Part shown: positions 18,362-26,367 of the stretch, in pieces
Position numbering within the stretch: position 1 is the stretch's first letter
Layout: every line of letters starts with the position of its first letter
Assembly (NCBI RefSeq): GCF_026241095.1
Contig: NZ_JAPFGB010000023.1
Location: forward strand, 1-64,000
Direction: 5' to 3'
DNA: 64,000 nt
Origin: Saccharopolyspora sp. NFXS83
GTDB lineage: Bacteria; Actinomycetota; Actinomycetes; Mycobacteriales; Pseudonocardiaceae
The notes under the pieces: model-generated
What the model was told of the DNA's origin: nothing
What the model saw: only the letters and a program-made list of their open reading frames with translations
Database searches by the model: none
Position numbers and translations under genes: made by a program

Positions 18362-19127
18362 ACACCGTGCCCCGGCTTCTTCGTCCGCTGCGGATTCGCA
18401 GCCGGAGGGCATCCGGCTGCAGAAGGTGCTGTCCCGTGCGGGGGTGGCTTCGCGTCGCGCCGCGGAGGGCATGATCACCCAAGGTCGCATCGAGGTGGAC
18501 GGCGAGGTCGTCACCGAGCTCGGACGCCGGGTGGACCCGCAGACGTCGGTGATCCACGTGGACGGTTCCAGAGTGGTCGTCAACGAGGACGTGCAGCACC
18601 TGCTGCTGAACAAGCCGCAGGGCATCCTGTGCTCCATGTCCGATGACCAGGGGCGTCCCTGCATCGGTGATTACCTGCGGGAGCGCGACGGCAAGCTGTT
18701 CCACGTCGGGCGGCTGGACGTCGACACCGAGGGCCTGCTGCTGATCACGAACGACGGCGAGCTGGCACACCGGCTGATGCACCCGTCGTACCAGGTGCTC
18801 AAGACGTACCTGGCGGAGGTGCCGGGGCCGATCGCGAAGGACCTGGGCAAGCAGCTGCGCTCCGGGGTGCAGCTCGACGACGGTCCGGTGAAGGTCGACA
18901 AGTTCCGGCTGGTCGACGTCAACGAGGGCCGTGCGCTGGTCGAGGTCGTCCTGCACGAGGGGCGCAAGCACGTGGTGCGGCGAATGCTGGAGCAGGTCGG
19001 TCACCCGGTGCGGCGCCTGGTGCGCACCGCGATCGACGAGGTGAAGCTGACCAGCGAGCGTCCTGGCGCGATCCGCAGGCTGGACCGCAAGGAGATCGGC
19101 GCGCTCTACCGGGCCGTCGGCATGTGA
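18354..19127 (+). CDS. rluB: rRNA pseudouridine synthase RluB-like
   Basis: A 257-residue RsuA/RluB-family enzyme. An S4 domain (I-R-L-Q-K-V-L-S-R-A-G-V-A-S-R-R) precedes the catalytic domain with G-R-L-D-V-D-T-E-G-L-L-L-I-T-N-D-G, where the Asp after R-L is the catalytic residue. The usual target is a uridine in 23S rRNA. The ATG lies inside the end of scpB (8-base overlap). Matches Rv1711 in order. Confidence 0.93.
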   Translation: MSEHRAPASSSAADSQPEGIRLQKVLSRAGVASRRAAEGMITQGRIEVDGEVVTELGRRVDPQTSVIHVDGSRVVVNEDVQHLLLNKPQGILCSMSDDQGRPCIGDYLRERDGKLFHVGRLDVDTEGLLLITNDGELAHRLMHPSYQVLKTYLAEVPGPIAKDLGKQLRSGVQLDDGPVKVDKFRLVDVNEGRALVEVVLHEGRKHVVRRMLEQVGHPVRRLVRTAIDEVKLTSERPGAIRRLDRKEIGALYRAVGM

Positions 19128-19133
19128 TCTTCG

Positions 19134-19158
19134 GAAGTGATTCGGTTCGGATCACTTC
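19134..19158. repeat. Inverted repeat just after rluB
   Basis: GAAGTGAT (19134-19141) and ATCACTTC (19151-19158) form a perfect 8-bp inverted repeat, 9-base gap, beginning 7 bases after the rluB stop. It can fold as a terminator stem, though no T-run follows. A second stem, CCGGTTC/GAACCGG, lies at 19223-19240. Confidence 0.5.
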
Positions 19159-19258
19159 ACGCGCGACCTGTTCGATGGTCGTGATTTGTTCAGTGCCGAG
19201 TGAAATTTTTCCTAGGTCTGGTCCGGTTCGCTCGAACCGGGAAAACTCGCAATGACAG

Positions 19259-19315
19259 GTCAGGCCGGGGACGCGGACGTTCGATCAGCGGACCGTCCGG
19301 TGTCCCCGGCCTGAC
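19259..19315. terminator. Bidirectional terminator between rluB and the antiporter gene
   Basis: GTCAGGCCGGGGAC (19259-19272) pairs perfectly with GTCCCCGGCCTGAC (19302-19315), a 14-bp stem whose loop contains further pairing GCGGACG/CGTCCG. It sits between two convergent genes and can serve both strands. Confidence 0.8.
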
Positions 19316-19341
19316 TTCGTGCGGAGCGGGCGCGGTTCGGC

Positions 19342-20520
19342 TCAGGCCTGGGTCTGCGGCTTCCGCGAGACGACCAGCCGGGCGACGGGCTCGACGACCC
19401 GTGCCGCTACCGGCCCCAAGATGGCCATGAGCAGGACGTACGCGGTGGCCAGGGCGGCGAGTTCGCCGGAGACGGCTCCGGAGCCGACAGCGAGCCCGGC
19501 GATGACGATAGAGAACTCACCGCGGGCGACGAGCGCAGCACCGGCTCGGGCGCGGCCCATCTTGCCGATGCCCTGGGAACGGGCGGCGAACCAGCCGGTA
19601 CCGATCTTCGTGATGGCGGTGACCACGGCCAGCAGCAGGGCGAACCCGAGCACCGGCGGAATCTGCGACGGATCGGTGTTGAGCCCGAAGACCACGAAGA
19701 ACACCGCCGCGAACAGGTCGCGCAACGGCTCCAGCATCCGGGTCGCGTTCTGCGCGGTGGAACCGGAGATCGCGATGCCGAGCAGGAACGAACCCACCGC
19801 GGCCGAGACCTGCAGCTCCGAGGCGATGCCTGCGACCAGCAGGGCCGAACCCAGCAGGCGCAGCAGGAACACCTCAGGATCGGGGCTGTCGATCAGTGCG
19901 GAGACGTAGCGCCCGAACTTCAAGGCGACGACGAGCACGATCGAGATCACGATCAGCGAGACGCCGACGGCGGTCAGCCCGCCGAGCAGGCTGACCCCGC
20001 CCAGGACCGCCGTGAGGATCGGGAGGTAGAGCGCCATCGCCAGGTCCTCGAAGACCAGGATGGACAGCACGACAGGTGTTTCGCGGTTACCGAGCCGACC
20101 GAGGTCGCCGAGGACTTTCGCGATGATGCCGGAAGAAGAGATGTAGGTGACGCCCGCCATGGTCAGCGCGCCGATCGGACCCCAGCCCAGCATCAGGGCG
20201 ACGATCGCCCCGGGGGCCGTGTTCAGCACCAGATCGACCAGACCGGCCAGCCAAGAACGCCGGAGCCCCGTGACGAGTTCGCCAGCCGAGTACTCCAGCC
20301 CGAGTAGGAGCAACAGCAGCACCACGCCTATTTCGGAGGCTAGATGCGTGAACGGTTCGATCCCGTGCAGCGGTATCAATCCGCCGGTGCCGAAGGCGAT
20401 TCCACCTATGAGGTAAAGCGGGATCGGTGAGATGCCGATTTTCCAGGCGAGGCGGCCTAATACGCCGAGACCGAAGAACACCGCTCCCAGTTCGATGAGG
20501 GAGATCGCCGTGTCGTGCAC
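19342..20520 (-). CDS. Cation:proton antiporter, CPA2/KhtU-like
   Basis: A 392-residue integral membrane protein with about 12 hydrophobic helices (L-G-V-L-G-R-L-A-W-K-I-G, G-V-V-L-L-L-L-L-L-G-L-E-Y at about residues 64-76, F-E-D-L-A-M-A near 153). This is the Na+/H+ or K+/H+ exchanger domain of the CPA2 family. There is no fused TrkA-N domain; the regulatory part is a separate gene just upstream on the same strand, the Bacillus KhtT/KhtU arrangement. GTG 20520 is used. A K+ efflux role is inferred from that pairing. Confidence 0.88.
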   Translation of the reverse strand: MHDTAISLIELGAVFFGLGVLGRLAWKIGISPIPLYLIGGIAFGTGGLIPLHGIEPFTHLASEIGVVLLLLLLGLEYSAGELVTGLRRSWLAGLVDLVLNTAPGAIVALMLGWGPIGALTMAGVTYISSSGIIAKVLGDLGRLGNRETPVVLSILVFEDLAMALYLPILTAVLGGVSLLGGLTAVGVSLIVISIVLVVALKFGRYVSALIDSPDPEVFLLRLLGSALLVAGIASELQVSAAVGSFLLGIAISGSTAQNATRMLEPLRDLFAAVFFVVFGLNTDPSQIPPVLGFALLLAVVTAITKIGTGWFAARSQGIGKMGRARAGAALVARGEFSIVIAGLAVGSGAVSGELAALATAYVLLMAILGPVAARVVEPVARLVVSRKPQTQA

Positions 20521-20587
20521 CGTGTTTCCTCTCGCCCCTGTCCGAGTACCTATTCAGTTGTCCCGCTGCTTGAGCGCACGGGGTTTC

Positions 20588-20614
20588 CGCCCAAGAGCGC
20601 GGTGCTCTTGGGCG
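20588..20614 (-). terminator. Intercistronic hairpin between regulator and antiporter
   Basis: CGCCCAAGAGC and GCTCTTGGGCG (20588-20598 and 20604-20614) form a perfect 11-bp stem with a 5-base loop in the 135-base gap between the two cotranscribed genes. It could attenuate or stabilise mRNA and so set the ratio of subunits. Confidence 0.6.
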
Positions 20615-20655
20615 GGTGCGGACGACCTTGTCCTCTGCGGGGCTCGGCTCTGCGT

Positions 20656-21138
20656 CTAGCCCCGTTCGAGGATTTCGCCTGCGGCCCGGAGTCCGTCGGC
20701 GGTGCCGACCACGACCACCAGGTCGCCGGCGCTGAACTCGAAGTCGGGGCGCGGTGACGGGTGCACGGTCCCGCCGCGGACGACGGCGACGATCGACGCC
20801 GAGGTGCGGGTGCGCATCTCGGTGTCGCCGAGGGCTCGTCCTTCGTACGGCGAGCCCTGGTTCACCGGGAGCTGCCAGGTGTTGATCCCAGCGACCCCGC
20901 GCTGCTGCTCGCTCAAGCGCGCCACCAGTTGAGGGGCGCCGAGCAGGTTGGCGAGGGTGTTGGTCTCCTCGGCGGTCAGCCCGGCCGAGGCGGCGACCTT
21001 GTCCGGGTCGTCGTGGCCGGAGACGATCAGCTCGAAGCGTCCGTCGCGATACGTGATCACACCGATCCTGTGCCCGGAACGAGTGACGAAGTCCTGTTGG
21101 GTCCCGAGTCCCGGAAGCGGGGTCACTGTGACGTCCAC
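20656..21138 (-). CDS. Antiporter regulatory subunit, KhtT-like (TrkA-C domain)
   Basis: A 160-residue soluble protein starting D-V-T-V-T-P-L-P-G-L-G-T-Q-Q-D-F, as in KhtT-like antiporter regulators, and ending in a TrkA-C (RCK-C) domain (F-S-A-G-D-L-V-V-V-V-G-T). It probably senses a nucleotide or cation and gates the neighbouring antiporter. GTG 21138 is preferred because a good promoter ends 10 bases before it; a longer reading frame to 21291 lacks family support. Confidence 0.85.
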   Translation of the reverse strand: MDVTVTPLPGLGTQQDFVTRSGHRIGVITYRDGRFELIVSGHDDPDKVAASAGLTAEETNTLANLLGAPQLVARLSEQQRGVAGINTWQLPVNQGSPYEGRALGDTEMRTRTSASIVAVVRGGTVHPSPRPDFEFSAGDLVVVVGTADGLRAAGEILERG

Positions 21139-21148
21139 GTGTTCGAGC

Positions 21149-21177
21149 GTAATACAAGAAGGCGTGCGCGTGAGCAA
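21149..21177 (-). promoter_or_regulatory. Promoter of the antiporter operon
   Basis: On the minus strand TTGCTC (21177-21172) and TATTAC (21154-21149) are separated by exactly 17 bases, a good sigma-70-like pair. The -10 ends 10 bases before GTG 21138, leaving a leader of only 3-4 bases, so the mRNA is nearly leaderless. Confidence 0.65.
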
Positions 21178-21348
21178 CACCTGGACCGAACCGGCGAGGA
21201 CCGACTCGGAACACGCCCGATGGGCGCGTGCCGTGAGCGGCGTGCCGCCGATCGTGGACGCAAGTGGGGAACCCATCGGTGGAGCAGGCACAATGAGTGG
21301 TTGGTCCGGCGTTTCCTCGGCCGGCGGTGACTAAGGAGGAGACTCGAC

Positions 21349-22071
21349 GTGGCACACGCCGAGCTTCGTGGGGTGGTGGCCCTCGACGGCCCCTCGGGCA
21401 CTGGGAAGTCGACGGTGGCCCGGAAGCTGGCCGCGGCGCTGTCTGCGTCGTACCTCGACACGGGCGCGATGTACCGGGCGGTCACGCTCGCGGTGCTGCG
21501 CGCGGAGGTGCCGGTCGCCGATGAGGCCGCGGTGGCCGAGGTGGCCGCGTCGGCGCTGCCGGTGATGGGCACGAACCCGCTGCTGCCGACCGTGACCCTC
21601 GCGGGCGAAGACGTGGGGCAGGAAATCCGCGGCGCCGCGGTGACCGGTGCGGTCTCGGCGGTCTCGGCGGTCGCGCGGGTGCGCGAGCTGCTGGTCGACG
21701 AGCAGCGCAGGCTCATCCGGGAGGCGCTGGGCGAACCTGGTGGTGTGGTGGTCGAGGGCCGCGACATCGGCACGGTCGTCGCGCGCGACGCCGAGTTGAA
21801 GGTGTACTTGACCGCTTCGTCGCAGGCGCGGGCGCGCCGCCGCAGCGATCAGGATTCGGCGGCCGGCCGGGTCTCCGATCTGGAGAGCACGCATGCCGAC
21901 GTGCAGCGACGGGACGCGTTCGACTCCGGTCGCGCGGTGTCGCCGCTGCGGATGGCGGACGACGCCGTCGAACTCGACACCACCGAGCTGGACGTCGCTG
22001 GCGTGTTGGAGCAGCTGCGGACGCTGGTGGACACCAGGGGGCTGTTCGCAGGGGTGGAGTCGACGCGATGA
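21349..22071 (+). CDS. cmk: Cytidylate kinase
   Basis: A 240-residue (d)CMP kinase. The P-loop G-P-S-G-T-G-K-S-T lies at about residues 15-23, followed by the NMP-binding Y-L-D-T-G-A-M-Y-R segment, and G-R-D-I-G-T-V-V and the lid region A-R-A-R-R-R-S-D-Q are present. GTG 21349 has a strong AAGGAGGAG ahead. It begins the cmk-plsC-der operon; its stop overlaps the next ATG. Confidence 0.95.
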   Translation: MAHAELRGVVALDGPSGTGKSTVARKLAAALSASYLDTGAMYRAVTLAVLRAEVPVADEAAVAEVAASALPVMGTNPLLPTVTLAGEDVGQEIRGAAVTGAVSAVSAVARVRELLVDEQRRLIREALGEPGGVVVEGRDIGTVVARDAELKVYLTASSQARARRRSDQDSAAGRVSDLESTHADVQRRDAFDSGRAVSPLRMADDAVELDTTELDVAGVLEQLRTLVDTRGLFAGVESTR

Positions 22072-22745
22072 GCGCGGGAGATCTGCCGGAGGGCGCGTCG
22101 CGGCGACTGCACCGGGTGGGCCGCTGGATCGGGAAGACCTTCGTGCGGCTGCCGTACCGGGTGCGGGTGCACCACCTCGATCGGGTTCCGCGCACCGGCC
22201 CGCTGGTGCTGGTGGCCAACCACAGTTCGCTGCTGGAAGCTCCGCTGCTGTTCGGAATCCTGCCGCGCAACGTGGTGTTCCTGGTCAAGCACGAGTTGTT
22301 CCGAGGGCCGCTCGGCTGGTTCCTGCGCCGGATCGGGCAGATCCCGGTGCGCCGCGGGGAACCGGACCGGACTCCGCTGCTGGCGGCGGTGCGGGTGTTG
22401 CGGGCGGACGGGTTGGTAGGCGTGTTCCCGGAAGGAACTCGCGGTGATGGTGAGGTGTCCAACGCGCAGCACGGTGCCGCGTGGTTGGCGAGGACTTCCG
22501 GTGCGCGGCTGCTGCCGGTGGCCTGCCGGGGCACGCACCGTCCGGCTGGGCAGGGCCGTAGGCTGTTGCCCAGGGTGGATGTGCTGTTCGGCGAGCCGGT
22601 GACGTTGCCGGTGGCCAAGGGGCGCGCCGGGTTGACGGCAGCGACCGAGCAGGTCCGCAATGAACTGGTCGGGCTGATCGCCGAATTGGACGGGCTGATC
22701 GCCGAGACCTCCGAAAGCGACGATGCGAGAGGGAAACGAGCGTGA
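22068..22745 (+). CDS. PlsC-like 1-acyl-glycerol-3-phosphate acyltransferase
   Basis: A 225-residue acyltransferase (LPLAT/AGPAT) for phospholipid synthesis. It shows V-A-N-H-S-S-L-L-E near residue 46, G-Q-I-P-V-R-R-G-E, and the F-P-E-G-T-R block IV motif near residue 121. The block I motif is normally N-H-x4-D; here the acidic residue is Glu. The His is retained, so activity is likely but the change is worth noting. ATG 22068 overlaps the cmk stop and its own stop overlaps der, as in many actinomycetes. Confidence 0.88.
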   Translation: MSAGDLPEGASRRLHRVGRWIGKTFVRLPYRVRVHHLDRVPRTGPLVLVANHSSLLEAPLLFGILPRNVVFLVKHELFRGPLGWFLRRIGQIPVRRGEPDRTPLLAAVRVLRADGLVGVFPEGTRGDGEVSNAQHGAAWLARTSGARLLPVACRGTHRPAGQGRRLLPRVDVLFGEPVTLPVAKGRAGLTAATEQVRNELVGLIAELDGLIAETSESDDARGKRA

Positions 22746-24208
22746 CCGAAGAGTCGGTGGGCCGCCCGGAAGATGTGGGTGCGCCGCTCGACGGCGGCCT
22801 GGACGGTACGTGGTCGGACGAGGCCGAATGGACCGAGTTCGACGGGGTCGAGGGCGCCGAGGACGCCGCCGAGGGCGGGCCGCAGCCGGTGCTGGCCGTC
22901 GTGGGCAGGCCGAACGTGGGCAAGTCGACGCTGGTGAACAGGCTGCTGGGGCGCCGCGAGGCGGTCGTGCAGGACCAGCCGGGCGTGACGCGGGACCGCG
23001 TGTCCTACGACGCGTTGTGGAACGGCAGGCGTTTCACGGTGGTCGACACGGGCGGCTGGGAGCCGAGCGCCAAGGGGCTGCAGGCGGCTGTCGCCCAGCA
23101 GGCGGAGATGGCGATGTCCACGGCGGACGCGGTGCTGCTCGTGGTGGACGCCCAGGTCGGCGCGACCGCGACGGAAGAGGCCGTGGCGCGGGTGCTGCGC
23201 CGTTCGAAGCGGCCGGTGCTGCTGGCGGCGAACAAGGTCGACGACGAGCGGACCTACGCGGACGCGGCGGCCCTGTGGTCGCTCGGGCTGGGAGAACCGC
23301 GGCCGATCAGCGGTCTGCACGGGCGTGGTTCCGGTGACCTGCTGGACGCGGTCCTGGACGTCTTCCCGGACGTGCCGCACGAGCAGTTCGGTGTCACCGG
23401 CGGGCCTCGCCGGGTCGCGCTGGTGGGAAAGCCGAATGTGGGCAAGTCGAGCCTGCTCAACCGGCTGACCGGTGAGCAGCGTTCGGTGGTGCACGACGTC
23501 GCGGGGACCACGGTCGACCCGGTCGACTCGCTGGTCGAGCTCGACGGCGAGGTGTGGCGGTTCGTCGACACGGCGGGGCTGCGCAAGCGGGTCCGGACCG
23601 CGAGCGGCACCGAGTACTACGCGTCGCTGCGGACGAAGGCCGCGATCGAGGCGGCGGAGGTGGCGGTCGTGCTGATCGACGCTTCCGAGCCGTTGACCGA
23701 GCAGGACCTGCGGGTGATCAGCATGGTCATCGATGCGGGTCGTGCGCTGGTGCTGCTGTGCAACAAGTGGGACCTGGTCGACGACGACCGCAGGCGGCGG
23801 CTGGACAACGAGCTGGACCGCGAGATGGTGCGGGCCCGGTGGGCGGAGCGGGTGAACGTCTCCGCGGAGACGGGGCGTTCGGTGGCGAAGCTGGCGCCGG
23901 TGCTGCGCACCGCGCTGGAGTCCTGGGACACCCGGGTGCCGACCGGTCGGCTCAACTCCTGGCTGTCGGATCTGGTCGCGGCGAGCCCGCCGCCGGTGCG
24001 CGGCGGCAAGCAGCCGAAGATCCTGTTCGCGACGCAGGCGCATCCGCGTCCGCCGACACTGGTGCTGTTCACCACCGGGTTCCTGGAGGCCGGTTACCGG
24101 CGGTTCGTGGAGCGCAAGTTCCGCGAGGAGTTCGGGTTCACCGGCAGCCCGGTTCGGATCTCGGTGCGAGTTCGGGAACGCAAGGACGGGCGCAAAGCAC
24201 GCCGCTGA
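22742..24208 (+). CDS. der: Ribosome biogenesis GTPase Der (EngA)
   Basis: A 488-residue double-GTPase needed for 50S assembly. Two G domains are visible: G-R-P-N-V-G-K-S-T (residues 55-63) and G-K-P-N-V-G-K-S-S near residue 227, each with D-T-G-G/D-T-A-G and N-K-V-D/N-K-W-D motifs, then a C-terminal KH-like domain ending in basic R-K-D-G-R-K-A-R-R. An acidic 50-residue N-terminal extension is typical of actinobacteria. GTG 22742 overlaps the previous stop. Confidence 0.95.
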   Translation: MTEESVGRPEDVGAPLDGGLDGTWSDEAEWTEFDGVEGAEDAAEGGPQPVLAVVGRPNVGKSTLVNRLLGRREAVVQDQPGVTRDRVSYDALWNGRRFTVVDTGGWEPSAKGLQAAVAQQAEMAMSTADAVLLVVDAQVGATATEEAVARVLRRSKRPVLLAANKVDDERTYADAAALWSLGLGEPRPISGLHGRGSGDLLDAVLDVFPDVPHEQFGVTGGPRRVALVGKPNVGKSSLLNRLTGEQRSVVHDVAGTTVDPVDSLVELDGEVWRFVDTAGLRKRVRTASGTEYYASLRTKAAIEAAEVAVVLIDASEPLTEQDLRVISMVIDAGRALVLLCNKWDLVDDDRRRRLDNELDREMVRARWAERVNVSAETGRSVAKLAPVLRTALESWDTRVPTGRLNSWLSDLVAASPPPVRGGKQPKILFATQAHPRPPTLVLFTTGFLEAGYRRFVERKFREEFGFTGSPVRISVRVRERKDGRKARR

Positions 24209-24297
24209 TCGGACCAGTGGCCGGGTACTGCACGCAGACCAAGATTGCCTTGCCGATAGCCTTCGGTCGGCCCTTTGCACAGGGGAGGTGACCCAGG

Positions 24298-24996
24298 GTG
24301 CGTGCTGATTCCGCCGCGGAGGGTTCCGCGACGCGGCCTATCCGGCTGGTGTTGGCCGATGACGAGGTGATGTTGCGGCGGGGCCTGCGGGTCCTGCTGG
24401 AGCATGACGGCCTGATCCGGGTGGTCGCCGAGGCGGGTACCGGTGATGAGTTGCTGTCGGTGGTGCGAACGCACCAACCGGATGTGGCGTTGATCGACGT
24501 GCAGATGCCGGGCAAGGACGGGCTGGCCGCGTTACGGGAGTTGCGCGGGCTGCCGCGTCCTCCGGTGTGCGCGGTGCTCACGACCTTCGACTTGGACGAC
24601 TACGTCGCGGAGGCGTTGCGCCTGGGTGCGCACGGCTTCTTGCTGAAGGACGCGGAGCCGGAGGCGTTGGTCCGCGCGGTGCAGGACTTGGCCGCCGGCG
24701 GCGCGGTGCTGGATCCGCGGATCGCGGTGCGGTTGTTGCCGCGGTTCCGCTCGCTGGGCGACTCGGCGCACGAGGTCCGGTTGGTTCGGAGCTTGTCGGC
24801 GCGGGAACGTCAGGTGCTGGAGCTGCTCGGCGCGGGGCGTTCCAACGCGCACATCGGCGAGCAGCTGGGGTTGACCGAGGCCACGGTGAAAAGCTATGTC
24901 TCAACGGTGTTGAGCAAGCTGGGGGCCGAGAACCGCGTGCAGGCCGCGTTGATCGCGCAGCGCGTCGCGGGGACGGGTGAGGGCGAGCGGCGTTGA
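24298..24996 (+). CDS. NarL/LuxR-family response regulator
   Basis: A 232-residue response regulator with an N-terminal receiver (D-D-E motif at residues 21-23, phospho-acceptor Asp67 in A-L-I-D-V-Q-M-P-G, Lys in L-L-K-D-A) and a C-terminal GerE/LuxR HTH (L-S-A-R-E-R-Q-V-L-E-L-L-G and T-E-A-T-V-K-S-Y-V-S-T-V-L-S-K-L). It is coupled to the histidine kinase by a 4-base overlap. GTG 24298 is preceded by GGGGAGGTGA. No target gene is evident; neighbours are der and an S9 peptidase. Confidence 0.92.
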   Translation: MRADSAAEGSATRPIRLVLADDEVMLRRGLRVLLEHDGLIRVVAEAGTGDELLSVVRTHQPDVALIDVQMPGKDGLAALRELRGLPRPPVCAVLTTFDLDDYVAEALRLGAHGFLLKDAEPEALVRAVQDLAAGGAVLDPRIAVRLLPRFRSLGDSAHEVRLVRSLSARERQVLELLGAGRSNAHIGEQLGLTEATVKSYVSTVLSKLGAENRVQAALIAQRVAGTGEGERR

Positions 24997-26111
24997 GCGG
25001 GCTCACCGAGTCGCGTCCGCGGCGGTTGCTGCTGGACGTTTTGGCGGTGCTGCTTCCCGTCGTGGCGGTGTTGCTGGCGCAGAACGGGTCGACGTGGGCC
25101 CTGGTGACGGGGTTGATCGCGTCCGCCGGGCTCGTCTTGCGGCATTGGTCGCCGCGGTTGGCGTTGGTCCTGTGCCTTCCGGGGTTGGCAGGCGGTCTCG
25201 GCTGGGCGGCTGCGTTCGTCGCGTTGTTCCGGTTGGGGCGCGCCCGGTCGCAGACCTGGTGGCTGGTGGGCTGGGTGTCGCTGGCCGCGGCGAGTGCGTT
25301 GCTGCCGGTGCTGATCTGGCAGTCGTTGCCGCCCGCGGACTTGGCCTTGACGGTGACGGTGGTGCTGATCGCTGCGGGGAGTCCGGCGGTGATCGGTACG
25401 TTGATCTCGACTCGGGCCCAGTTGACGACCAGCATGCGCCGCTTGCAGGACGCGACCGATGCGGAGCTGTCCGCGAAGGCCGACACCGCTCGCGCCGAGG
25501 AGCGCGCCCGGATCGCCCGTGAGATCCACGATGCGGTGGGCCATCACGTCACGTTGATCGCGGTGGAGGCGGCGGCGCTGGCCGCGACGACCGCGGAACC
25601 GGACGTCCGAGACTCGGCGATCCGGGTGCGGGGCTTGGCGAAGGAAGCGCTGGGCGAAATGCGTTCGACGTTGGGCCTGGTGGCGGAGGAGCGGGACTCG
25701 ACGAGTGCGCGGGCCATTCCGGAACTGGTGGCGCGGGCTCAGCGGTCTGGCGTCAGGGCGACGCTCAGCGATGAGTGCTCGCAAGCGGTGCAGTTGTCGT
25801 CCGGGGTGAGCCGGGCCGTGTACCGCGTGGTGCAGGAGGCGCTGACGAACGTCTCGAAGCACGCGCCGGGCGCGGAAGTCCTGGTGGCGCTGACCGGGGA
25901 CGACGAGCTGCTGCGAGTCGTGGTGCGCAACGGTGCTTCGATGCTGAGCGCTCGCGCGGTGAGCGTGGGAACTGCGCCGGACGTGGGCCGTGGCGGTTCG
26001 GGGCTGGCCGGGTTGTCGGAGCGGGTGCGGATGCTGGGCGGCACGTTGGACGCGGCGCCGTCGGACGAGGGCTTCGAACTCAGAGCAGAACTCCCGCTGA
26101 ACCGGTCGTAG
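24993..26111 (+). CDS. Sensor histidine kinase, DesK/NarX (HisKA_3) type
   Basis: A 372-residue membrane kinase with about four or five hydrophobic helices in residues 10-135, a HisKA_3 domain with phospho-acceptor His179 (R-E-I-H-D-A-V-G-H-H) and an HATPase_c domain (V-V-Q-E-A-L-T-N-V-S-K-H-A, G-G-S-G-L-A-G-L). TTG 24993 overlaps the regulator's stop. No extracytoplasmic sensor domain is present, so it may sense the membrane itself, as DesK does. Confidence 0.92.
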   Translation: MSGLTESRPRRLLLDVLAVLLPVVAVLLAQNGSTWALVTGLIASAGLVLRHWSPRLALVLCLPGLAGGLGWAAAFVALFRLGRARSQTWWLVGWVSLAAASALLPVLIWQSLPPADLALTVTVVLIAAGSPAVIGTLISTRAQLTTSMRRLQDATDAELSAKADTARAEERARIAREIHDAVGHHVTLIAVEAAALAATTAEPDVRDSAIRVRGLAKEALGEMRSTLGLVAEERDSTSARAIPELVARAQRSGVRATLSDECSQAVQLSSGVSRAVYRVVQEALTNVSKHAPGAEVLVALTGDDELLRVVVRNGASMLSARAVSVGTAPDVGRGGSGLAGLSERVRMLGGTLDAAPSDEGFELRAELPLNRS

Positions 26112-26258
26112 CCCGGCTCCCCTCTTTGCTTTGGTGGCGGGGAACCTCGGCGTTCTCCCGCTGCGGGTCACTTTTCGAGTGGCTCCGCCACGCGCACCAG
26201 TGCTGTCTTCGCGCGAAGAACGCTGAGAACCGCTGGGTGGTCCGGCTGCGGTGGCCGC

Positions 26259-26283
26259 TGCTCAGCGGCTTCGCCGCTGAGCA
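26259..26283 (+). terminator. Hairpin downstream of the two-component system
   Basis: TGCTCAGCGGC (26259-26269) and GCCGCTGAGCA (26273-26283) form a perfect 11-bp stem with loop TTC. Similar AGCGGC-TTC/TCC-GCCGCT stems occur at 43606-43740 and 51069-51090, so this may be a family of intergenic hairpins in this genome. No T-run follows. Confidence 0.6.
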
Positions 26284-26328
26284 GGACGATGGTGGATCCG
26301 ATTCAGTGGGATCTTGCGGGTTCCGCGG

Positions 26329-26354
26329 GCGGGGGCGGCTGGGGCCGCCCCCGC
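26329..26354 (-). terminator. Terminator of the S9 peptidase gene
   Basis: GCGGGGGCGGC (26329-26339) pairs with GCCGCCCCCGC (26344-26354) in a perfect 11-bp GC-only stem with a 4-base loop, ending 13 bases past the peptidase stop on the minus strand. There is no U-run. Confidence 0.7.
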
Positions 26355-26367
26355 GTTGTCGTTCTGG

